Below the pieces are notes generated by a model, which worked only from the letters and a program-made list of their open reading frames with translations, ran no database searches and had not been told where the DNA came from. From contig NC_079875.1 of NCBI RefSeq assembly GCF_029227915.1, positions 124,001 through 188,000 of the forward strand: a stretch of 64,000 nucleotides of DNA. The letters are read 5' to 3'. This stretch comes from Hydractinia symbiolongicarpus (Eukaryota > Cnidaria > Hydrozoa > Anthoathecata > Hydractiniidae). Both the position numbers and the translations under genes were made by a program. This document shows, one piece after another, positions 1 through 9,784 of this stretch. Numbering within the stretch: position 1 is the stretch's first letter; the number at the start of each line of letters is the position of its first letter.

Positions 1-257
1 CGAACGATTTTTTAAGTTATTATTTCACCACTAAAGCCCATGAGACTTGTAGTTTTTAAAAGTGTTTTCATTTTTGATGAGACGCTGAATAAATGGAGTT
101 TAATCGCCGGCAAACGAAAACCCGCCATTTCCCGTAAACCCCGGACTCGGCCCGTATAGTCAAAAGTATACAAAGAAAGTACCCAGGGAGTAAACTCATT
201 TCCCGAACGATTTTTTAAGTTATTTTTCACCACTAAAACTCATGAGACTTGTAGTTT

Positions 258-279
258 TCAAAAATGTTTTCATTTTTGA
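258..279 (+). other. AT-rich dyad symmetry (example)
   Basis: TCAAAAATG (258-266), loop TTTT (267-270), CATTTTTGA (271-279): perfect 9-bp arms. The same dyad recurs about every 203 bp in type A monomers. Units with TTTTTAAAAA have 7-bp perfect arms, type B arms are interrupted, and the short monomers have lost it. The GTTTACATTTTT subtype extends the arms to 10 bp around a 2-base loop. Confidence 0.85.
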
Positions 280-1014
280 TGAGACGCTGAATAAAAGAAG
301 TTTAATCACCGGCAAACGAAAACCTGGGATTTCCCGTAAATCCCGGACTCGGCCTGTAAAGTCAAAAGTATACAGAGAAAGTACCCAGGGAGTAAACTCA
401 TTTCCCGAACGATTTTTTAAATTACTTTTTCACCACTAAAACGCATGAGACTTGTAGTTTTCAAAAATGTTTTCATTTTTGATGAGACGCTGAATAAAAG
501 AAGTTTAATCGCCGGCAAACGAAAACCTGCGATTTCCCGTAAATCCCGGACTCGGCCTGTAAAGTCAAAAGTATACAAAAAAAGTACCCAGGGAGTAAAC
601 TCATTTCCCGAACGATTTTTCAAATTATTTCTGCACCACTAGAACGAATGAGACTTGTAGTTTTTGAAAATGTTTTCATTTTTGATGAGACGCTGAATAA
701 AAGAAGTTTAATCGCCGGCAAACGAAAACCCGCCATTTCCCGTAAACCCTTGACTCGGTCCGTATAGTCAAAAGTATACAGAGAAAGTACCCAGGGAGTA
801 AACTCATTTCCCGAACGATTTTTTAAATTACTTTTTCACCACTAAAACGCATGAGACTTGTAGTTTTTAAAAATGTTTTCATTTTTGATGAGACGCTGAA
901 TAAAAGAAGTTTAATCACCGGCAAACGAAAACCTGCGATTTCCCGTAAATCCCGGACTCGGCCTGTAAAGTCAAAAGTATACAAAAAAAGTACCCAGGGA
1001 GTAAACTCATTTCC

Positions 1015-1190
1015 CGAACGATTTTTCAAATTATTTCTGCACCACTAGAACGAATGAGACTTGTAGTTTTTCAAAATAAAAGAAGTTTAATCGCCCGCAA
1101 ACAAAAACCTGCGATTTCCCGTAAATCCCAGACTCGGCCCGTATAGTCAAAAGTATACAAAGAAAGTACCCAGGGAGTAAACTCATTTCC
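1015..1190 (+). repeat. Short monomer (176 bp), 27-bp internal deletion
   Basis: Type A with GTAGTTTTTCAAAATAAAAG in place of the full middle. The lost 27 bp run from inside the AAAAATG block to just before TAAAAG and remove most of the AT dyad. A-rich microhomology flanks the deletion. Confidence 0.9.
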
Positions 1191-1596
1191 TGAGCGATTT
1201 TTTAAATTATTATTTCACCACTAAAGCCCATGAGACTTGTAGTTTTTAAAAATGTTTTCATTTTTGATGAGACGCTGTATAAAAGAAGTTTAATCTCCGG
1301 CAAACGAAAACCCGCCATTTCCCGTAAACCCCGGACTCGGCACGTATAGTCAAAAGCATACAAAGAAAGTACCCAGGGAGTAAACTCATTTCCCGAACGA
1401 TTTTTTAAATTATTTTTTCACCACTAAAACGCATGAGACTTGTTGTTTTCAAAAATGTTTTCATTTTTGATGAGACGCTGAATAAAAGCAGTTTAATCAC
1501 CGGCAAACGAAAACCTGAGATTTCCCGTAAATCCCGGACTCGGCCCGTATAGTCAAAAGTATACAAAGAAAGTACCCAGGGAGTAAACTCATTTCC

Positions 1597-1799
1597 CGAA
1601 CGATTTTACAAATTATTTCTGCACCATTAGAACGAATAAGACTTTTAGTTTTCCAAAATGTTTTCACTTTTAATGAGACGCTTAATGAAAGAGGTTTAAT
1701 CGCCGGCAAACGAAAACCCGCGATTTCCCGTAAATCCCGGGCTTGTCCCGTATAGTCGAATGTATACAAAGAAAGTACCCTGTGAGTAAACTTATTTCC
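1597..1799 (+). repeat. Type B monomer (reference copy, 203 bp)
   Basis: Second family. Relative to type A it has TTTCTGCACCATTAGAACG, AAGACTTTTAGTTTTCC, GTTTTCACTTTTAATGAG, CTTAATGAAAGAGG, a central GGGCTTGTCCCG, GTATAGTCGAATGTATAC, GTACCCTGTGAGTAAAC, and an end in TTTCCAGAACG. B units are placed regularly among A units rather than clustered, so A/B alternation is part of the HOR pattern. The AT-rich dyad of type A is imperfect here because the right arm reads CACTTTT. Confidence 0.93.
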
Positions 1800-2711
1800 A
1801 GAACGATTTTTTAAATTATATTTTCACCACTAAATCGCATGAGACTTGTAGTTTTCAAAAATGTTTTCATTTTTGATGAGACGCTGAATAAAAGAAGTTT
1901 AATCGCCGGCAAACGAAAACCTGCGATTTCCCGTAAATCCCAGACTCGGCCCGTATAGTTAAAAGTATACAAATAAAGTACCCAGGGAGTAAACTCATCT
2001 TCCGAACGATTTTTTAAATTATTATTTCACCACTAGAGCCCATGAGACTTTTAGTTTTTAAAAATGTTTTCATTTTTGATGAGACGCTGAATAAAAGAAG
2101 TTTAATCGCCGGCAAACGAAAACCCGCCATTTCCCGTAAACCCTGGAGTCGGCCCGTATAGTCAAAAGTATACGAAGAAAGTACCCAGGGAGTAAACTCA
2201 TTTCCCGAACGATTTTTTAAATTATTTTTTCACCACTAAAACGCATGAGACTTGTAGTTTCAAAAATGTTTACATTTTTGATGAGACGCTGAATAAAAAA
2301 TGTTTAATCGCCGGCAAACGAAAACCTGCGATTTCCTGTAAATCCCGGACTCGGCCTGTAAAGACAAAAGTATACAAAAAAAGTACCCAGGGAGTAAACT
2401 CATATCCCGAACGATTTTTTAAATTATTATTTCACCACTAAAGCCCATGAGACTTGTAGCTTTTAAAAATGTTTTCATTTTTAAAGAGACGCTTAATGAA
2501 AGAGGTTTAATCGCCGGCAAACGAAAACCAGCGATTTCCCCTAAAACCCGGGCTTGGCCCGTGTAGTCGAATGTATACAAAGAAAGTACCCTGTGAGTAA
2601 ACTCATTTACAAAACGATTTTTTAAATTATCTTTTCACCACTAAAATGCTTGAGACTTGTAGTTTTCAAAAATGTTTTCATTTTTGTTGAGACGCTGAAT
2701 AAAAGAAGTTT

Positions 2712-2739
2712 AATCGCCGGCAAACGAAAACCGGCGATT
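2712..2739 (+). other. GC-rich dyad symmetry (example)
   Basis: AATCGCCGG (2712-2720), ten-base loop CAAACGAAAA, CCGGCGATT (2731-2739): perfect 9-bp arms in the CCGGCGATT subtype. Many other subtypes keep 8 of 9 pairs (CCTGCGATT or CCCGCGATT). Hairpin or cruciform potential is inferred. Confidence 0.85.
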
Positions 2740-4439
2740 TCCCGTAAATCCCGGACTCCGCCTGTAAAGACAAAAGTATACAAAAAAAGTACCCAGGGAG
2801 TAAACTCATTTCCCGAACAATTTTTTAAATTATTATTTTACCACTAAAGCCCATGAGACTTGTAGTTTTTAAAAATGTTTTCATTTTTGATGAGACGCTG
2901 AATAAAAGAAGTTTAATCGCCGTCAAACGGAAACCCGCGACTTCCCGTAACTCCCGGACTCGGCCCGTATAGTCAAAAGTATAAAAAGAAAGTACCCAGG
3001 GAGTAAACTCATTTCCCGAACGATTTTTCAAATTATTTCTGCACCATTAGAACGAATAAGACTTTTAGTTTTCCAAAATGTTTTCACTTTTAATGAGACG
3101 CTTAATGAAAGAGGTTAAAACCCCGGCAAACGAAAACCCGCGATTTCCCGTAAACCCACGGGCTTGTCCCGTATAGTCGAATGTATACAAAGAAAGTACC
3201 CTGTGAGTAAACTTATTTCCAGAACGATTTTTTAAATTATCTTTTCACCACTAAATCGCATGAGACTTGTAGTTTTCAAAAATGTTTTCATTTTTGATGA
3301 GACGCTGAATAAAAGAAGTTTAATCGCCGGCAAACGAAATCCTGCGATTTCCCGTAAATCCCAGACTCGGCCCGTGTAGTTAAAAGTATACAAATAAAGT
3401 ACCCAGGGAGTAAACTCATTTCCCGAACGATTTTTTAAATTATTATTTCACCACTAAAGCCCATGAGACTTGTAGTTTTTAAAAATGTTTTCATTTTTGA
3501 TGAGACGCTGAATAAAAGAAGTTTAATCGCCGGCAAACGAAAACCTGAGATTTCCTGTAAATCACAGACTCGGCCCGTATAGTCAAAAGTATACAAACAA
3601 AGTACCCAGGGAGTAAACTCATTTCCCAAACGATTTTTTAAATTATTATTTTACCACTAAAGCCCATGAGACTTGTAGTTTTTAAAAATGTTTTCATTTT
3701 TGATGAGACGCTGAATAAAAGAAGTTTAATCGCCGGCAAACGAAAACCCGCGATTTCCCGTAAACCCACGGGCTTGTCCCGTATAGTCGAATGTATACAA
3801 AGAAAGTACCCTGTGAGTAAACTTATTTCCAGAACGATTTTTTAAATTATCTTTTTACCACTAAATCGCATGAGACTTGTAGTTTTCAAAAATGTTTTCA
3901 TTTTTGATGAGACGCTGAATAAAAGAAGTTTAATCGCCGGCAAACGAAAACCTGCGATTTCCCGTAAATCCCAGACTCAGCCCGTATAGTTAAAAGTATA
4001 CAAATAAAGTACCCAGGGAGTAAACTCATTTCCCGAACGATTTTTAAAATTATTATTTCACCACTAAAGCCCATGAGACTTGTAGTTTTTAAAAATGTTT
4101 TCATTTTTGATGAGACGCTGAATAAAAGAAGTTTAATCGCCGGCAAACGAAAACCCGCCATTTCCCGTAAACCCTGGACTCGGTCCGTATAGTCAAAAGT
4201 ATACAGAGAAAGTACCCAGGGAGTAAACTCATTTCCCGAACGATTTTTTAAATTACTTTTTCACCACTAAAACGCATGAGACTTGTAGTTTTTAAAAATG
4301 TTTTCATTTTTGATGAGACGCTGAATAAAAGAAGTTTAATCACCGGCAAACGAAAACCTGCGATTTCCCGTAAATCCCGGACTCGGCCTGTAAAGTCAAA
4401 AGTATACAAAAAAAGTACCCAGGGAGTAAACTCATTTCC

Positions 4440-4615
4440 CGAACGATTTTTCAAATTATTTCTGCACCACTAGAACGAATGAGTATTGTAGTTTTTCAAA
4501 ATAAAAGAAGTTTAATCGCCGGCAAACAAAAACCTGCGATTTCCCGTAAATCCCAGACTCGGCCCGTATAGTCAAATGTATACAAAGAAAGTACCCAGGG
4601 AGTAAACTCATTTCC
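4440..4615 (+). repeat. Short monomer (176 bp)
   Basis: Same 27-bp deletion as at 1015, with a private GAGTATTGTAG. It begins the first 582 bp trio. Confidence 0.9.
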
Positions 4616-5021
4616 CGAGCGATTTTTTAAATTATTATTTCACCACTAAAGCCCATGAGACTTGTAGTTTTTAAAAATGTTTTCATTTTTGATGAGACGC
4701 TGTATAAAAGAAGTTTAATCTCCGGCAAACGAAAACCCGCCATTTCCCGTAAACCCCGGACTCGGCCCGTATAGTCAAAAGCATACAAAGAAAGTACCCA
4801 GGGAGTAAACTCATTTCCCGAACGATTTTTTAAATTATTTTTTCACCACTAAAACGCATGAGACTTGTTGTTTTCAAAAATGTTTTCATTTTTGATGAGA
4901 CGCTGAATAAAAGAAGTTTAATCACCGGCAAACGAAAACCTGCGATTTCCCGTAAATCCCGGACTCGGCCTGTAAAGTCAAAAGTATACAAAAAAAGTAC
5001 CCAGGGAGTAAACTCATTTCC

Positions 5022-5197
5022 CGAACGATTTTTCAAATTATTTCTGCACCACTAGAACGAATGAGACTTGTAGTTTTTCAAAATAAAAGAAGTTTAATCG
5101 CCGGCAAACAAAAACCTGCGATTTCCCGTAAATCCCAGACTCGGCCCGTATAGTCAAAAGTATACAAAGAAAGTACCCCGGGAGTAAACTCATTTCC
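5022..5197 (+). repeat. Short monomer (176 bp)
   Basis: Same deletion; begins the second copy of the 582 bp trio. Private TACCCCGGGAG at its end. Confidence 0.9.
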
Positions 5198-6415
5198 CGA
5201 GCGATTTTTTAAATTATTATTTCACCACTAAAGCCCATGAGACTTGTAGTTTTTAAAAATGTTTTCATTTTTGATGAGACGCTGTATAAAAGAAGTTTAA
5301 TCTCCGGCAAACGAAAACCCGCCATTTCCCGTAAACACCGGACTCGGCCTGTATAGTCAAAAGCATACAAAGAAAGTACCCAGGGAGTAAACTCATTTCC
5401 CGAACGATTTTTTAAATTATTTTTTCACCACTAAAACGCATGAGACTTGTTGTTTTCAAAAATGTTTTCATTTTTGATGAGACGCTGAATAAAAGCAGTT
5501 TAATCACTGGCAAACGAAAACCTGCGATTTCCCGTAAATCCCGGACTCGGCCCGTATAGTCAAAAGTATACAAAGAAAGTACCCAGGGAGTAAACTCATT
5601 TCCCGAACGATTTTACAAATTATTTCTGCACCATTAGAACGAATAAGACTTTTAGTTTTCCAAAATGTTTTCACTTTTAATGAGACGCTTAATGAAAGAG
5701 GTTTAATCGCCGGCAAACGAAATCCTGCGATTTCCCGTAAATCCCAGACTCGGCCCGTATAGTTAAAAGTATACAAATAAAGTACCCAGGGAGTAAACTC
5801 ATTTCCCGAACGATTTTTTAAATTATTATTTCACCACTAAAGCCCATGAGACTTGTAGTTTTTAAAAATGTTTTCATTTTTGATGAGACGCTGAATAAAA
5901 GAAGTTTAATCGCCGGCAAACGAAAACCTGAGATTTCCTGTAAATCACAGACTCGGCCCGTATAGTCAAAAGTATACAAACAAAGTACCCAGGGAGTAAA
6001 CTCATTTCCCGAACGATTTTTTAAATTATTATTTTACCACTAAAGCCCATGACACTTGTAGTTTTTAAAAATGTTTTTATTTTTGATGAGACGCTGAATA
6101 AAAGAAGTTTAATCGCCGGCAAACGAAAACCCGCGATTCCCGTAAACCCACGGGCTTGTCCCGTATAGTCGAATGTATACAAAGAAAGTACCCTGTGAGT
6201 AAACTTATTTCCAGAACGATTTTTTAAATTATCTTTTTACCACTAAATCGCATGAGACTTGTAGTTTTCAAAAATGTTTTCATTTTTGATGAGACGCTGA
6301 ATAAAAGAAGTTTAATCGCCGGCAAACGAAAACCTGCGATTTCCCGTAAATCCCAGACTCGGCCCGTATAGTTAAAAGTATACAATAAAAGTACCCAGGG
6401 AGTAAACTCATTTCC

Positions 6416-6618
6416 CGAACGATTTTTTAAATTATTATTTCACCACTAAAGCCCATGAGACTTGTAGTTTTTAAAAATGTTTTCATTTTTGATGAGACGC
6501 TGAATAAAAGAAGTTTAATCGCCGGCAAACGAAAACCCGCCATTTCCCGTAAACCCTGGACTCGGTCCGTATAGTCAAAAGTATACAGAGAAAGTACCCA
6601 GGGAGTAAACTCATTTCC
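6416..6618 (+). repeat. Type A monomer (reference copy, 203 bp)
   Basis: Representative of the commonest family. Block order: CGAACGATTTTTTAAATTA; TTTCACCACTAAAGCCCATG; GACTTGTAGTTTTTAAAAA; TGTTTTCATTTTTGATGAG; ACGCTGAATAAAAGAAG; TTTAATCGCCGGCAAACG; a CCCGTAAA block; GTATAGTCAAAAGTATAC; and the end GTACCCAGGGAGTAAAC. Subtypes differ at a few diagnostic sites: CGCATG or GCCCATG, TTTTCAAAAA or TTTTTAAAAA, CCTGCGATT or CCCGCCATT or CCGGCGATT, and GTAAAGTC or GTATAGTC. Confidence 0.95.
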
Positions 6619-6821
6619 CGAACGATTTTTTAAATTACTTTTTCACCACTAAAACGCATGAGACTTGTAGTTTTTAAAAATGTTTTCATTTTTCATGAGA
6701 CGCTGAATAAAAGAAGTTTAATCACCGGCAAACAAAAACCTGCGATTTCCCGTAAATCCCGGACTCGGCCTGTAAAGTCAAAAGTATACAAAAAAAGTAC
6801 CCAGGGAGTAAACTCATTTCC

Positions 6822-6997
6822 CGAACGATTTTTCAAATTATTTCTGCACCACTAGAACGAATGAGACTTGTAGTTTTTCAAAATAAAAGAAGTTTAATCG
6901 CCGGCAAACAAAAATCTGCGATTTCCCGTAAATCCCAGACTCGGCCCGTATAGTCAAAAGTATACAAAGAAAGTACCCAGGGAGTAAACTCATTTCC
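6822..6997 (+). repeat. Short monomer (176 bp)
   Basis: Same deletion. It is one of the three monomers missing from the second HOR copy at 11004. Confidence 0.9.
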
Positions 6998-9026
6998 CGA
7001 GCGATTTTTTAAATTATTATTTCACCACTAAAGCCCATGAGACTTGTAGTTTTTAAAAATGTTTTCATTTTTGATGAGACGCTGTATAAAAGAAGTTTAA
7101 TCTCCGGCAAACGAAAACCCGCCATTTCCCGTAAACCCCGGACTCGGCCCGTATAGTCAAAAGCATACAAAGAAAGTACCCAGGGAGTAAACTCATTTCC
7201 CGAACGATTTTTTAAATTATTTTTTCACCACTAAAACGCATGAGACTTGTTGTTTTCAAAAATGTTTTCATTTTTGATGAGACGCTGAATAAAAGCAGTT
7301 TAACCACCGGCAAACGAAAACCTGCGATTTCCCGTAAATCCCGGACTCGGCCCGTATAGTCAAAAGTATACAAAGAAAGTACCCAGGGAGTAAACTCATT
7401 TCCCGAACGATTTTACAAATTATTTCTGCACCATTAGAACGAATAAGACTTTTAGTTTTCCAAAATGTTTTCACTTTTAATGAGACGCTTAATGAAAGAG
7501 GTTTAATCGCCGGCAAACGAAAACCCGCGATTTCCCGTAAATCTCGGGCTTGTCCCGTATAGTCGAATGTATACAAAGAAAGTACCCTGTGAGTAAACTT
7601 ATTTCCAGAACGATTTTTTAAATTATATTTTCACAACTAAATCGCATGAGACTTGTAGTTTTCAAAAATGTTTTCATTTTTGATGAGACGCTGAATAAAG
7701 GAAGTTTAATCGCCGACAAACGAAAACCTGCGATTTCCCGTTAATCCCAGACTCGGCCCGTATAGTTAAAAGTATACAAATAAAGTACCCAGGGAGTAAA
7801 CTCATCTTCCGAACGATTTTTTAAATTATTATTTCACCACTAGAGCCCATGAGACTTTTAGTTTTTAAAAATGTTTTCATTTTTGATGAGACGCTGAATA
7901 AAAGAAGTTTAATCGCCGGCAAACGAAAACCCGCCATTTCCCGTAAACCCTGGAGTCGGCCCGTATAGTCAAAAGTATACGAAGAAAGTACCCAGGGAGT
8001 AAACTCATTTCCCGAACAATTTTTTAAATTATTTTTTCACCACTAAAACGCATGAGACTTGTAGTTTCAAAAATGTTTACATTTTTGATGAGACGCTGAA
8101 TAAAAAATGTTTAATCGCCGGCAAACGAAAACCTGGGATTTCCTGTAAATCCCGGACTCGGCCTGTAAAGACAAAAGTATACAAAAAAAGTACCCAGGGA
8201 GTAAACTCATATCCCGAACGATTTTTTAAATTATTATTTCACCACTAAAGCCCATGAGACTTGTAGCTTTTAAAAATGTTTTCATTTTTAAAGAGACGCT
8301 TAATGAAAGAGGTTTAATCGCCGGCAAACGAAAACCAGCGATTTCCCCTAAAACCCGGGCTTGGCCCGTGTAGTCGAATGTATACAAAGAAAGTACCCTG
8401 TGAGTAAACTCATTTACAAAACGATTTTTTAAATTATCTTTTCACCACTAAAACGCTTGAGACTTGTAGTTTTCAAAAATGTTTTCATTTTTGATGAGAC
8501 GCTGAATAAAAGAAGTTTACTCGCCGGCAAACAAAAACCGGCGATTTCCCGTAAATCCCGGACTCCGCCTGTAAAGACAAAAGTATACAAATAAAGTACC
8601 CAGGGAGTAAACTCATTTCCCGAACGATTTTTAAAATTATTATTTCACCACTAAAGCCCATGAGACTTGTAGTTTTTAAAAATGTTTTCATTTTTGATGA
8701 GACGCTGAATAAAAGAAGTTTAATCGCCGGCAAACGAAAACCCGCCATTTCCCGTAAACCCTGGACTCGGTCCGTATAGTCAAAAGTATACAGAGAAAGT
8801 ACCCAGGGAGTAAACTCATTTCCCGAACGATTTTTTAAATTACTTTTTCACCACTAAAACGCATGAGACTTGTAGTTTTTAAAAATGTTTTCATTTTTGA
8901 TGAGACGCTGAATAAAAGAAGTTTAATCACCGGCAAACGAAAACCTGCGATTTCCCGTAAATCCCGGACTCGGCCTGTAAAGTCAAAAGTATACAAAAAA
9001 AGTACCCAGGGAGTAAACTCATTTCC

Positions 9027-9202
9027 CGAACGATTTTTCAAATTATTTCTGCACCACTAGAACGAATGAGACTTGTAGTTTTTCAAAATAAAAGAAGTTT
9101 AATCGCCGGCAAACAAAAACCTGCGATTTCCCGTAAATCCCAGACTCGGCCCGTATAGTCAAAAGTATACAAAGAAAGTACCCAGGGAGTAAACTCATTT
9201 CC
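9027..9202 (+). repeat. Short monomer (176 bp)
   Basis: Same deletion; 4587 bp counterpart of the monomer at 4440. Confidence 0.9.
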
Positions 9203-9608
9203 CGAGCGATTTTTTAAATTATTATTTCACCACTAAAGCCCATGAGACTTGTAGTTTTTAAAAATGTTTTCATTTTTGATGAGACGCTGTATAAAAGAAG
9301 TTTAATCTCCGGCAAACGAAAACCCGCCATTTCCCGTAAACCCCGGACTCGGCCCGTATAGTCAAAAGCATACAAAGAAAGTACCCAGGGAGTAAACTCA
9401 TTTCCCGAACGATTTTTTAAATTATTTTTTCACCACTAAAACGCATGAGACTTGTTGTTTTCAAAAATGTTTTCATTTTTGATGAGACGCTGAATAAAAG
9501 AAGTTTAATCACCGGCAAACGAAAACCTGCGATTTCCCGTAAATCCCGGACTCGGCCTGTAAAGTAAAAAGTATACAAAAAAAGTACCCAGGGAGTAAAC
9601 TCATTTCC

Positions 9609-9784
9609 CGAACGATTTTTCAAATTATTTCTGCACCACTAGAACGAATGAGACTTGTAGTTTTTCAAAATAAAAGAAGTTTAATCGCCGGCAAACAAAA
9701 ACCTGCGATTTCCCGTAAATCCCAGACTCGGCCCGTATAGTCAAAAGTATACAAAGAAAGTACCCAGGGAGTAAACTCATTTCC
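9609..9784 (+). repeat. Short monomer (176 bp)
   Basis: Same deletion; 4587 bp counterpart of the monomer at 5022. Confidence 0.9.

Larger units (their letters stand above)
1..3995 (+). repeat. Mixed satellite block, left edge
   Basis: About 20 A, B and chimeric monomers with no complete local HOR. Segments recur to the right: 812-1393 resembles 4237-4818 (offset 3425), and 1394-2610 resembles 7201-8417 (offset about 5807). The first monomer (1-203) has AAAAGTGTTTTC and GAATAAATGGAG, a combination that I see again only near 34518. The window starts inside the array, so any HOR here is cut off. Confidence 0.8.
4440..5603 (+). repeat. Three-monomer tandem duplication (582 bp x 2)
   Basis: 4440-5021 and 5022-5603 have the same order: a 176 bp short monomer, a GCTGTATAAAAG/TCTCCGGC monomer, then a GACTTGTTG monomer. 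The related left-edge segment from 1015 has this trio only once before going on to type B at 1597, so the duplication probably arose after the segments diverged. It was then carried along by the 4587 bp duplication. Confidence 0.8.
3996..8582 (+). repeat. 23-monomer HOR, copy 1 (4587 bp)
   Basis: Monomer starts from 4034 to 8418 give 23 units, three of them 176 bp. The segment repeats at +4587: the unusual CGATTTTTAAAATTATT at about 4034 recurs at about 8621, the short monomers at 4440 and 5022 recur at 9027 and 9609, and the B/A chimera at 5604 recurs at 10191. The right boundary is a chimeric monomer (8418-8620) whose first half is the CCGGCGATT subtype and whose end, CAAATAAAG, matches the unit at 3831. 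This is the signature of an unequal crossover. Confidence 0.85.
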
